Below, in pieces: positions 1-7,355 of a stretch of 10,256 bases of DNA. The number at the start of each line of letters is the position of its first letter. Within the stretch, counting starts at the first letter, position 1. Position numbers and translations under genes: made by a program. This stretch comes from Verrucomicrobiia bacterium (lineage in GTDB: Bacteria > Verrucomicrobiota > Verrucomicrobiia > Opitutales > Opitutaceae): contig JAUHWE010000114.1 in the NCBI GenBank assembly GCA_030424825.1, positions 1 to 10,256 on the forward strand, read 5' to 3'. Under the pieces are notes generated by a model. The model was not told the DNA's origin. It made no database searches and saw only the letters and a program-made list of their open reading frames with translations.

Positions 1-114
1 TTCTCAAACATCCACATAAACACCGACGGTAAAAGCGTTAACTATTACTATTCGATTATCGTTGAGGAATTTGCCGCAGACTACAATCAACTGGTTCTAA
101 ATGAATACAAATAA
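1..114 (+). CDS. C-terminal end of an unidentified protein (partial)
   Basis: Frame 1 is open from the window edge and ends in TAA at 112-114, giving 37 residues that finish VEEFAADYNQLVLNEYK. The composition is rich in Asn, Tyr, Ile and Lys, like the next gene and unlike the GC-richer minus-strand genes. It ends 66 bases before the HNH endonuclease gene on the same strand, so the two could be co-transcribed. Nothing in these residues points to a family; no signal peptide or motif can be judged from the tail alone. That it is a real gene end is inferred from the open frame, residue composition and position. Confidence 0.55.
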   Translation, partial: FSNIHINTDGKSVNYYYSIIVEEFAADYNQLVLNEYK

Positions 115-180
115 AACAAGTTGACACTCACAACAGCGACAAGAGCCGCGTGAGGTCTTAGCTTTCGACGAAGAAAATAG

Positions 181-918
181 ATGCAAATAATGAAGCTGCA
201 ATACATCAAAGCCCTTCAGGCAGATGGCATCATTCGGGAAGGAAACCTGAGACTACTCGGCATTCTTTTCGATGCTCCAGGTTGCAGAGCAACTTCGGAA
301 CAAATCGCATCAGTACTGGGATATTCCGATTTTAGACCAATAAACGCATTAATCGGAAATCTCGGAAAGCGAGTGGCGAATTATCTGAATCTCGAACTTC
401 CCGATCGCCCATCGAACTCTCCAGGTTGGTGGCAGATCATAATGGACTATGAAAAGATTGAAAACCAGATATACTGGAAACTGAAGCCGGACCTATTCGA
501 TGCTCTGGTTGAGCTAGATATGGTCCTTGAACTTGAAAACGCCCTTTTCCCGGAAACCGCACTACCGAGAGATCTTAAAGAGGGGGCTGTAAAGAAAATT
601 CAGGTCAACGGATACGAAAGAAACCAAACAGCTCGATTGTTATGCATCAAACACTATGGGTGCCACTGCGCTATTTGTGGTTTTGATTTTGAGAAAGTAT
701 ATGGAGACAGAGGAAGAGGTTTCATTCACGTACACCACATAGACCCAATCTCATCTACCGTCGGAGAATACACGATCAATCCAATTAAAGATCTCATTCC
801 ACTTTGTCCAAATTGTCACGCGATGATACATACAAGCCCACAAACAAGCGTCGATGAGCTAAAAAAAATAATTGTCGAAGGCAGCTCATACAACTCCGGT
901 CAGTCGATCCGCGACTGA
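181..918 (+). CDS. HNH endonuclease (McrA-like restriction nuclease)
   Basis: This 245-residue protein is a predicted DNA-cutting nuclease, probably cytoplasmic and acting on foreign or modified DNA. The C-terminal third holds a textbook zinc-supported HNH (beta-beta-alpha metal) fold: CAIC at 163-166, HVHHIDP with the catalytic His pair at 185-186, and LCPNCHAMIH with Cys209, Cys212, Asn211, His213 and His217. Residues 25-110 form a separate module (TSEQIASVLGY, then ALIGNLGKRVANYL, then GWW...WKLKP) resembling the small helical or winged-helix region found before HNH domains in other predicted restriction enzymes; its role in target recognition is inferred. No signal peptide is seen. ATG 181 was chosen; ATG 190 is an alternative, and neither has a strong Shine-Dalgarno (only GAAGAAAA upstream). 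No methyltransferase is visible, which fits a modification-dependent (type IV-like) enzyme but also a simple orphan nuclease. Confidence 0.88.
   Translation: MQIMKLQYIKALQADGIIREGNLRLLGILFDAPGCRATSEQIASVLGYSDFRPINALIGNLGKRVANYLNLELPDRPSNSPGWWQIIMDYEKIENQIYWKLKPDLFDALVELDMVLELENALFPETALPRDLKEGAVKKIQVNGYERNQTARLLCIKHYGCHCAICGFDFEKVYGDRGRGFIHVHHIDPISSTVGEYTINPIKDLIPLCPNCHAMIHTSPQTSVDELKKIIVEGSSYNSGQSIRD
900..918. terminator. Small hairpin at the convergent gene ends
   Basis: TCAGTCG (900-906) and CGACTGA (912-918) form a perfect 7-base stem around a 5-base loop. The stem includes the TGA stop of the endonuclease gene. It lies between two converging genes, where a bidirectional terminator would be expected, but no T-run follows on either strand, so an intrinsic terminator is only a possibility. 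Confidence 0.25.
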
Positions 919-973
919 ACTACGCTTTTGGCTTTGACGATATCAGCCCTAGCCTTCTTAAGTGAATAATTCC

Positions 974-2440
974 CTAACCCGTTAAATCATTCAGTTGGGT
1001 TCGGGTCTTAGCGTTCGTTGTATAGGGATCATTGTGACGCTCGCCGTAGGCTTTGATTTCTTTGGCAAGATCGCGAGTGGTTGCACGCTGTTTTTCGTCA
1101 TGGACAAAGTTGGTGAGCTCGTCGGGATCTTCGTTCAGATCGAGAAGCCAGGGCTCGTCTTTGTCCGAAAGGATGAGTTTGTGACGAGGTGTAACCGCCG
1201 CCACCCAACCATTGGTCGCCCCAATCACGCCCGTGCTTCGCATAAAGGTCACATCGCTCCAGTCCCTAGGAGCCTTACCTGTCGTTAGAATCTGGGATGC
1301 GTCCCGACCTTCCTCTTGGCCCGAGGTTTTAATCCCCATCATTGATAGGATTGTGGGCTGGAAATCGACCGTATTCAGCACATTGTCAATACGGCGGGCA
1401 GCGGCGATCTTTTTCGGATAACGGATGATAAAGGGCACCTTAGCCGAAGCCTCTAGCGGGACACCTTTGTTTTGGCGATGATGTTCGCCCCGCAAGTCGC
1501 CATGATCTGCGGTAAAGATTACGATCGTATCATCAATCAGGTTACGTTCACGCAATGCGGCAAGGATACGTCCCACATTGTCATCAATGCATTTCATCAT
1601 ACCCAAATAGGCCGCCATCTTATAGTTGCATTGATCTGCAGGTTGCGCCCAGGAAGGCACACCCTCCGTCGATTTGTCAAAGGTCCGAGGCATCTCGGAG
1701 TCCTTGTCGTCTAGCATTGTATCGTAAGGGGCTCGAACCGTATCCGGTCCGTGCGGATCCGGTATCGCTAGCATGTAGCAGAACGGTTCGATGGCTTTGT
1801 TCGAAAGCCAGTCGGTCGCAAAAGACTCCTCGTCGGCGCCTTCAACGCTGTAGGTGGGTTGTCCTTTTGCATCACGAGCTTTAACCCGAGGCCCCTTTTC
1901 CGTGTCCTCGAATTGCTTCCAATGACCCCGATTGAACATGTAGCGATTGTCCTCGAATCCAAAGTTCCGCTGGGGGTCCCACTGAGGCTTTCCCTCTCCA
2001 TCAAGATGCCACTTGCCTGCGTAACCAGTGGCATACCCCGCATCACCCAGAAGGTGGGCGAACGTTACGATTGAATCTTCAATCGGCAAATCGTTTTTAG
2101 GAACCCCGGTATTCTGTGGATAGCGACCCGAGATAAAAGAGGAGCGGGACGGCGAGCAAACCGGAGTCGCCGCGTAGAATTTCGTACAGAGCGTTCCCTC
2201 CGCAGCGAGGCTGTCAATATGGGGAGTATCCACGACCATCTTCCTCCCCCACATGAATGCCTGCTCATCCGGGAGCGTATCCCGGTAACAGCCAATGGTC
2301 CGAAAGTTGAGCTCATCGCACTGAATGATAAGAAGATTCGGCTTTTTACGGATCTCTTTCGTCGTAGCGACGAGATTTGGGACCACCGCCACACTGGCCG
2401 CCGCGGTGACAGAGGTTTTAACGAAGGTACGACGTTTCAT
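974..2440 (-). CDS. Tat-exported S1-type sulfatase
   Basis: A 488-residue arylsulfatase-superfamily enzyme that should remove sulfate esters from a carbohydrate or related substrate outside the cytoplasm. The N-terminus MKRRTFVKTS plus the Ala/Val-rich stretch to about residue 25 is a Tat-type signal (RRTFVK). The formylglycine motif CSPSR is at 95-99, with Cys95 the residue to be oxidised; it continues into SSFISGRYPQNTG. Other active-site parts are present: KWH at 143-145, PDPHGPD with His230, and TADHGD at 310-315 with Asp312 and His313 for metal. The first metal motif reads QCDELN (40-45), so the usual Asp-Asp is replaced by Asp-Glu. Length is normal for the family. No maturase (FGE or anSME) lies in the window, so it must be supplied from elsewhere. 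ATG 2440 fits the signal peptide; no clear ribosome site precedes it. A terminator separates it from the receptor gene upstream, so it probably has its own promoter in 2441-2615. The substrate is unknown. Confidence 0.93.
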   Translation of the reverse strand: MKRRTFVKTSVTAAASVAVVPNLVATTKEIRKKPNLLIIQCDELNFRTIGCYRDTLPDEQAFMWGRKMVVDTPHIDSLAAEGTLCTKFYAATPVCSPSRSSFISGRYPQNTGVPKNDLPIEDSIVTFAHLLGDAGYATGYAGKWHLDGEGKPQWDPQRNFGFEDNRYMFNRGHWKQFEDTEKGPRVKARDAKGQPTYSVEGADEESFATDWLSNKAIEPFCYMLAIPDPHGPDTVRAPYDTMLDDKDSEMPRTFDKSTEGVPSWAQPADQCNYKMAAYLGMMKCIDDNVGRILAALRERNLIDDTIVIFTADHGDLRGEHHRQNKGVPLEASAKVPFIIRYPKKIAAARRIDNVLNTVDFQPTILSMMGIKTSGQEEGRDASQILTTGKAPRDWSDVTFMRSTGVIGATNGWVAAVTPRHKLILSDKDEPWLLDLNEDPDELTNFVHDEKQRATTRDLAKEIKAYGERHNDPYTTNAKTRTQLNDLTG

Positions 2441-2564
2441 TTTAAAATTAGGTTATTGGAGTTTGGTACGATCGACAGAAATAGACATCTGAAAGAAATT
2501 CGCTTCCGACATCGCGGTCAACGATTTTGAGTAAGGGACAGGGGCGCCCAGGAATAGAGTGACG

Positions 2565-2614
2565 GTAGGTAGGGACAGTTTTTCATGTGGCACGACAGGA
2601 AGTCACTGCCCTAC
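2565..2614. repeat. Degenerate REP/REPIN-like palindrome
   Basis: An imperfect inverted repeat with outer arms GGTAGGGACAGT (2568-2579) and ACTGCCCTACC (2605-2615), differing by one bulged A. Read on the minus strand, the right part begins with GTAG (2611-2614) followed by a hairpin, with GGCA/TGCC and GAC/GTC pairs around a TTCCT loop (2589-2610). On the plus strand a doubled GTAGGTAG begins at 2565. A GTAG head followed by an imperfect palindrome is the known layout of REP elements mobilised by RAYT transposases. It lies between the receptor terminator and the sulfatase gene. Its status as a genome-wide repeat is inferred from form alone. Confidence 0.45.
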
Positions 2615-2615
2615 C

Positions 2616-2643
2616 AAAAAAAGGCGGCCTTTATTAGGCCGCC
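2616..2643 (-). terminator. Rho-independent terminator of the TonB receptor gene
   Basis: On the minus strand an 8-base perfect GC-rich stem (GGCGGCCT 2623-2630 with AGGCCGCC 2636-2643, loop of 5) is followed directly by seven Ts (2616-2622). It begins 42 bases after the receptor stop codon. There is no T-run on the other side, so it acts only for leftward transcription and cuts the sulfatase off from the receptor transcript. Confidence 0.9.
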
Positions 2644-2684
2644 CTTATGAAATTCGATCGATTCGATCAAACGATCTTTCGTCC

Positions 2685-5600
2685 CTAGAAGGAACCACGG
2701 ATGCCCGCTACGAAACGGCGCCCAACGGTAGCGTACGAGGTTGTGAAAAGTCCGGGTGTATTCCCGACGTACTTTTCGTCTTCTGGTGAATCGGTCAGGT
2801 TATCGCCTTCAATGAAGAGGCGGATATCGTTGTCCTTGGTAAGCCGATACTGCACCGACATGTCCACGTTCTCGCGCTCCACATCAAAGGTAATATCCGA
2901 AATCGCAGCCGTTGATGCCGTAACCTGCAACTCGGAAATATAATTGTACGACGCACGGACGCTGAGACGCTTCCATTCGTAGATGACCATCATATTGTAG
3001 ATCTCCTTCGCTTGATTTCTCAAGCTGGGAATTAGTTCGTAGTCGGTAATGACAAAATTGCCCTGCTCCAACTCGTCCGTATCAAAGATGGGATCGGTTT
3101 GATCACCGACAATATAAGAGTAATTCGGAACCAGCTTGAAACCGCCAAGCCATCTCACATCTGGAAGCAAATCGGCAAAACTAAAATAGCCGCTCACTTC
3201 GAACCCTTCGATATGACGGGTCGAAGCGTTCGTCCAGAAATTCGTGTCCGCACGAACTAGTTCAGTTCCAAGACTCGGATCTTCGGGATCGATTAGCACC
3301 TCGATATCTCTCGTATAGACATCCTCTTGCAAGAAATCTTCGAGATCCTTCGAAAAGAGGGAAACGGAAATGGTATTCGCGTTACGAGGACCAAAGTAGT
3401 ACTCCCAAGCGAGGTCCAAATTTTCGGAGGTTTGTTCCCGCAAGTTGGGATTCCCCAAGTCGAATTCTTCGTCGCGATTGGTCAAATTTAGGACTCCAGC
3501 CGCTTGCAATTGACGATTCGCTTCCCCGAGATTGAACGGAATCAGTTCGCGGTAGTCCGGACGCGTTAGCGAGTTTCCATAGGCAAAACGAAATACCTGC
3601 CCCGTTTCGCCAACGCGATAGGTTCCGACGACGCTAGGCAACAGGTTGTCGTATCTGCTTTTCGCATTGATGTCGTCAACGATATCCCCAAATGAAAAGC
3701 TACCTGCGTTCCCCGTAAAGCCCAAGTCGTCAATCCCCGTTTGAATCAGCTGGGCGAGATCTGACTTTTGAGAATCCAATATGGGTAGATTGCTCCCATC
3801 GACAAAGAAGTTGGATGGCTTCCACGCAGTGTCTAAGCTCGTTTCCTCGTAACGAACCCCAGCAACCAGAGTGAAGTCTCCCCAGCTTTTAGTCCCCTGG
3901 ACATAAGCTGCAAAAATATCTTCATTCAGTTCGCCGGTATCGGCGGCATCACGAAGGTCAGAGCGATCAAACTCCCAGTTGCCCGGGTTGGCAGACAGAT
4001 CATCAAAAAAGAAGTCAACAAGTGGATCCGCTGTGATAAAAGATCCTGCTATTTCTGAATACATCCCATCCCACAGAGTAAAGTTCCCCGAGTTGCTGGC
4101 ATCCACAAACTGACCGGCTGGAAACACACTTCGAGCTCCTGCGGAAGCAGCGGTGAAAATATTGGAGGTGACGTTGTCTCGGTGCGCTTTACGTAAGCGC
4201 AAACCCGATTTCAGATTAAAATTCTCAGAGATCTCGTGATCATACTCCACATTGAATAACTGAACATCCTCATGGACATCCTCCAAAAGAAAGCGAGCAC
4301 CCCCGTCGGAATTATAACGATTCAAGTCAGAGAATACGTTTACCTTGTTGTTCAAGGGCACATGGCCCCTTCGCTCCGTCACTTCGAAAACTGAAAACTC
4401 CGGTAGCGGTGTTCCGCCATTGGTTACGTTGGCTCTCAACCAGCTTTTTCCAGAACCATCATTATCGCCATCGTCGAATCGGTCCTCAAAGCGCCATTGA
4501 ACGCGATATCGCGTCGAATCATCCGTCGAATAAAGCGCTCGATACTCAAGCGTACCATTCGCCAGTTTGGTTTCCCCGCCAAAATCAAACGTATAGGTGT
4601 CCCCATTACGATCATCGCCATTGACGATGCGGGAAATGCGGCCGTCGCGGGAAGCTTCAAAATTTGGCGTCACGATCAGGTTTCCACTCGCATCTACATC
4701 GTTGATGAACGTATCATCGGCACTACCCAGAATGCCATCCTCGTCGGAATCTTCCCAGGTTCCTAAGGCATTTCCAGCAGTGTCCTTGAACCAGTAATTT
4801 CCTTCAAAGGCACGCTCGAGACGGTCAATTCGAAACGAGAATCCGTCTCGGCTATCATCATAAGTTTGATACAAAGGACGAAAATACAGTGATGTATTGT
4901 CCGACACCTTAAGATCGAAACTCATATCGAGCGTTAGGTTGTCGCTGCTTCTTCGAACTTCATTCGGGTCGAACCGGTCCCAAATCGGAGTCGTAGCATT
5001 CGGGCTTTCGTTCAATGAAATCTGATTCGGATCCGCATCGGAAAACCGACCCGCATCAGTCAGAAAACGATTTTGAGTCGACCAATCATAACGATCTTCG
5101 TCTACGTAGTTAAAATTTACCAGCACTCCCAAGTTATCCTCTCCCCCAAAGGCGCTGAAAATATTCGAGTTGATGACATTCACCCCGTAACCTGACTGGC
5201 TACCCTGCTCGCGGTAGCGGTGCGATAGTTTGTAGGTAGTGAGATTGTCGCCACGGTCGAATGCGTTAGCCGTAATCACATTCACGTATCCGCCAATCGA
5301 ATCGCCCGGATGCTCGGCAGTGAGACTCTTGATGACCTCTACGCCCGCTACCATTTCAGTCGGAATTTGAGTGACATCAAAATTACGTGAACCTAGCTGC
5401 GCATTGGCTTGTGCCGCTCCGTTAATGCGGACCGAGTTGTACTGGCCTTCAGCGCCGCGAACGGTTACCGAACCGCCATCGACTACGTTAATACCCGCCA
5501 AGCGGGAAAGCGCTTCACCCAGATTCGTGTCAGGCAGGTTTCCGAGCGCGTCACCACTGAGGTAAGTGCCGATTAGGTCCGCATCCCGTTTCTTCTTGGT

Positions 5601-6176
5601 AGAAGATTCCTGAGTGGAGCTGAATACTTCGAGTTTTTCCAACTCATAGGTGGGGCCGTCATCCTGAGCGTAGATGCTGTTCGCACCCCCCAAGAGAGCC
5701 ATGGAAAGGAGGCCATTGAATACTTTACGGGCCAGCTTTGGTTTTTCCTGATTCATAGTAGTTGCTTTATTTTTTTCTAGGTTAGTTTCTGAAAGCGCTT
5801 CTTCGATTACCTCCTTTCCTGCTACGCTTTTCGGATTGGCAATCGCTTGTTTGATGAAATAGGCCCCACTCTCCTCGTCCCGAAGACTCGCTAGACCCGT
5901 ATCATCGAGGATCAACGCAAACACTTCGTTCGGAGCGTAACGCCCTTTGATCCTAGGGGCATGAATCCCGGCCAAAAGATCGGAGGGATAGATGATTTGC
6001 AGCCGGGATTGCTCGGCAAATTCCTGCAGCGATTCCGAAGCCGGTCCCGCTGGCAGATTGACCTTCAGTTTGTTCCCCGCCCCAAAGGCCATGGGAATCT
6101 GACACAGAAAGGTGAACCCTAAGGCGAGAGACAATAGGGCCAATCGATTGAGAAATGATAAAATGCCAGAGGGCAC
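2685..6176 (-). CDS. TonB-dependent receptor with N-terminal STN domain
   Basis: A 1163-residue outer-membrane receptor for active import of a large or scarce nutrient. In order: signal peptide (about 1-33); STN signalling domain (about 36-110, NLPAGPASESLQEFAEQSRL then a TGL motif at 93-95); a linker; a second signal-peptide-like stretch (141-170, MNQEKPKLARK, hydrophobic run, SIYA); a TonB-box-like LEKLEVF (179-185); a plug domain (about 196-305, GDALGNLPDTNLGEALSRL, VTVRGAEGQYNSVRING, GDSIGGYVNV); and a long beta-barrel ending in Phe. The plug wording matches the TIGR01782-type receptors often tied to oligosaccharide uptake. Acidic calcium-loop-like segments occur at 476-488 and 568-579, probably in surface loops. 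GTG 6176 is the only start in frame after the stop at 6204-6206, and no clear ribosome site precedes it. ATG 5756 (Met141) is a possible internal start yielding a receptor without STN. The STN domain and the upstream sigma/FecR genes indicate signalling. The ligand is unknown; the nearby sulfatase suggests a sulfated glycan. Confidence 0.93.
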   Translation of the reverse strand: MPSGILSFLNRLALLSLALGFTFLCQIPMAFGAGNKLKVNLPAGPASESLQEFAEQSRLQIIYPSDLLAGIHAPRIKGRYAPNEVFALILDDTGLASLRDEESGAYFIKQAIANPKSVAGKEVIEEALSETNLEKNKATTMNQEKPKLARKVFNGLLSMALLGGANSIYAQDDGPTYELEKLEVFSSTQESSTKKKRDADLIGTYLSGDALGNLPDTNLGEALSRLAGINVVDGGSVTVRGAEGQYNSVRINGAAQANAQLGSRNFDVTQIPTEMVAGVEVIKSLTAEHPGDSIGGYVNVITANAFDRGDNLTTYKLSHRYREQGSQSGYGVNVINSNIFSAFGGEDNLGVLVNFNYVDEDRYDWSTQNRFLTDAGRFSDADPNQISLNESPNATTPIWDRFDPNEVRRSSDNLTLDMSFDLKVSDNTSLYFRPLYQTYDDSRDGFSFRIDRLERAFEGNYWFKDTAGNALGTWEDSDEDGILGSADDTFINDVDASGNLIVTPNFEASRDGRISRIVNGDDRNGDTYTFDFGGETKLANGTLEYRALYSTDDSTRYRVQWRFEDRFDDGDNDGSGKSWLRANVTNGGTPLPEFSVFEVTERRGHVPLNNKVNVFSDLNRYNSDGGARFLLEDVHEDVQLFNVEYDHEISENFNLKSGLRLRKAHRDNVTSNIFTAASAGARSVFPAGQFVDASNSGNFTLWDGMYSEIAGSFITADPLVDFFFDDLSANPGNWEFDRSDLRDAADTGELNEDIFAAYVQGTKSWGDFTLVAGVRYEETSLDTAWKPSNFFVDGSNLPILDSQKSDLAQLIQTGIDDLGFTGNAGSFSFGDIVDDINAKSRYDNLLPSVVGTYRVGETGQVFRFAYGNSLTRPDYRELIPFNLGEANRQLQAAGVLNLTNRDEEFDLGNPNLREQTSENLDLAWEYYFGPRNANTISVSLFSKDLEDFLQEDVYTRDIEVLIDPEDPSLGTELVRADTNFWTNASTRHIEGFEVSGYFSFADLLPDVRWLGGFKLVPNYSYIVGDQTDPIFDTDELEQGNFVITDYELIPSLRNQAKEIYNMMVIYEWKRLSVRASYNYISELQVTASTAAISDITFDVERENVDMSVQYRLTKDNDIRLFIEGDNLTDSPEDEKYVGNTPGLFTTSYATVGRRFVAGIRGSF

Positions 6177-6206
6177 TATGAGGTCGATCGAAGTTTGATA
6201 AGGTCA

Positions 6207-6226
6207 TGGCAAGGGGTAACTTGCCA
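6207..6226 (-). promoter_or_regulatory. Hairpin in the receptor mRNA leader
   Basis: A perfect 7-base stem, TGGCAAG with CTTGCCA (6220-6226 and 6207-6213), closes a 6-base loop about 30 bases before the GTG start of the receptor. It lies downstream of the candidate ECF promoter and so would be in the leader RNA. No T-run follows, so a terminator is unlikely; an mRNA-stability or translation-control stem is possible. The structure is seen; any role is inferred. Confidence 0.35.
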
Positions 6227-6241
6227 ACTAGATGCGCGGAC

Positions 6242-6300
6242 TATCCGTTTCCGCTAAAAGAAAGACGAAGATTCTTAGAAAAAGCTTCCGCCAACGGATA
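6242..6300. promoter_or_regulatory. Inverted repeat flanking the receptor promoter
   Basis: TATCCGTT (6242-6249) and AACGGATA (6293-6300) are perfect 8-base inverted copies 43 bases apart. They bracket the candidate ECF promoter, and each has TTCCGC close to its inner side. They could be two half-sites for a regulator or a long-range stem; chance is not excluded. Confidence 0.3.
6262..6289 (-). promoter_or_regulatory. Candidate ECF-sigma promoter of the receptor gene
   Basis: On the minus strand a -35-like GGAAGC (6284-6289) is followed after exactly 16 bases by a -10-like CGTCTT (6262-6267). GGAA-type -35 and CGTC-type -10 boxes at this spacing are typical of ECF sigma factors. It lies in the 144-base gap between the FecR and receptor genes, about 85 bases before the receptor start, where a target of the adjacent FecI-like sigma factor is expected. 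No other minus-strand site that I noticed in the gap fits as well. Confidence 0.5.
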
Positions 6301-6320
6301 AACCTAATTTCTACCCTCGC

Positions 6321-7355
6321 CTAGTCAATGGCCTTGCTCAGAAGAATCTCAGAGCTCCCACGCTTTCTCGCTTCGACTCCATAACCGTTCTTCAGAACCG
6401 AAACGAATCCTTCGACATTACTCGAAAGGAAGGTTCCCGAAAACCGCTCGGAAGCTAAATCAGGGTCCACAATCGTCAACTGCGTGTCATTCAGCCGATT
6501 TAGTTCTTCGATAATCTCGGCAAGGGGTTTTGCCGAAAACGTCATGGTTCCATGCTGCCAGGCAAGAACGCGCTGTATCTCCGCTTTCGAGAGCACCGCA
6601 ACTTGAGGAGCCTCTGGTTGTGAAGACAGCGATATGATCGCCCGTTCGTGTGCTTCAAAACGAGGCTTCTCATTCAGTTCCGGTGAGACTCCGCCAACCG
6701 AAGACGATGCTACTTCCACAATCCCTTCCGCAACGAGAACCTCCAGAGCGTCTTTATCCAATCTCACATTGAACGCAGTCCCGACCGCACTCACATCCAC
6801 TCCGTGAACCTCAACTACGAAAGGCCGACTAGCGTCCTTAGCTACGATGAAGAACGCCTCACCCTTTACCATTCGAACGCGACGCTCGGTAGCTGTAAAA
6901 TGCACCGTCACTTCGGCCCCCTCTTTCAATTTGATGGTAGAGCCGTCTTCAAGCTGGTTGCGAATCTCAGGCTTGGCTTCTGCAATCGCTTCGGAAACCG
7001 CATCGGTAGAGCGGAACGATCCTTCTTGAAAGATAACGAACCCAATCGCCAACGCTGCGGCCGCGGCCATGCCTCCCCAGAACACGCGGCCAATTCCACG
7101 CTTCGGTTTGGGAGCGAGTAAATCCGGATTCGGTCGTGAACTGTGCTCCGGTCCCCAGGCCGAGAGATGATCCAATCGCTTCCAGTCTTGCCGGTGGCGG
7201 CTTAGCAAATCCGCGTGAACGGGATCTGCAGCGATCCAATCGAACAAGTCGTCCTGCTCTTGCGCGGACAATCCACGATCCAAACGCCACGCCCAAGCCG
7301 CCGCTTCATTTCCGGCCTCCCGGTGATTCTTTTCGGATTCGTTCGATTGGGTCAT
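6321..7355 (-). CDS. FecR-family anti-sigma factor / periplasmic sensor
   Basis: A 344-residue single-pass inner-membrane regulator that should hold the adjacent ECF sigma factor inactive and pass on a signal from the TonB receptor. Residues 16-64 match the cytoplasmic FecR N-terminal (DUF4880) domain: AAAWAWRLDRGLSAQEQDDL, then ADPVHADLL. One membrane segment follows at about 91-109 (VFWGGMAAAAALAIGFVIF). The periplasmic FecR domain covers about 132-216 (LEDGSTIKL, KGEAFFIVAKD, PFVVEV, VGTAFNVR). The C-terminus (about 270-342) is a DUF4974/STN-like module (MTFSAKPLAEIIEELNRLN...FSGTF). Its ATG overlaps the sigma-factor stop as ATGA (7352-7355), so the two are translationally coupled at a matched ratio. 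Length and domain order are normal for the family. No terminator is seen after it, so read-through into the receptor is possible. Confidence 0.95.
   Translation of the reverse strand: MTQSNESEKNHREAGNEAAAWAWRLDRGLSAQEQDDLFDWIAADPVHADLLSRHRQDWKRLDHLSAWGPEHSSRPNPDLLAPKPKRGIGRVFWGGMAAAAALAIGFVIFQEGSFRSTDAVSEAIAEAKPEIRNQLEDGSTIKLKEGAEVTVHFTATERRVRMVKGEAFFIVAKDASRPFVVEVHGVDVSAVGTAFNVRLDKDALEVLVAEGIVEVASSSVGGVSPELNEKPRFEAHERAIISLSSQPEAPQVAVLSKAEIQRVLAWQHGTMTFSAKPLAEIIEELNRLNDTQLTIVDPDLASERFSGTFLSSNVEGFVSVLKNGYGVEARKRGSSEILLSKAID

Noticed and set aside
121..149. TTGACA before the HNH gene as a -35 box
   Set aside because: The matching -10 position (144-149) reads AGCCGC, with nothing like TATAAT at 16-18 bases; not called as a promoter.
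154..1017. Direct repeat GGTCTTAGC(T/G)TTCG at 154-167 and 1004-1017 flanking the HNH gene, as possible insertion duplications
   Set aside because: Only 13 of 14 bases match, the similarity does not extend, and the second copy lies inside the sulfatase coding region. Such matches are expected by chance in a window of this size.
5810..5817. AAGGAGGT inside the receptor gene as a ribosome site for an internal start
   Set aside because: No ATG, GTG or TTG lies 4-12 bases downstream; ATG 5756 is more than 50 bases away. It is kept only as a hint of a former leader.
5953..6207. 84-residue minus-strand ORF starting at ATG 6207
   Set aside because: It overlaps the receptor signal peptide and STN domain in another frame, has no motif, and the receptor frame is clearly the coding one.
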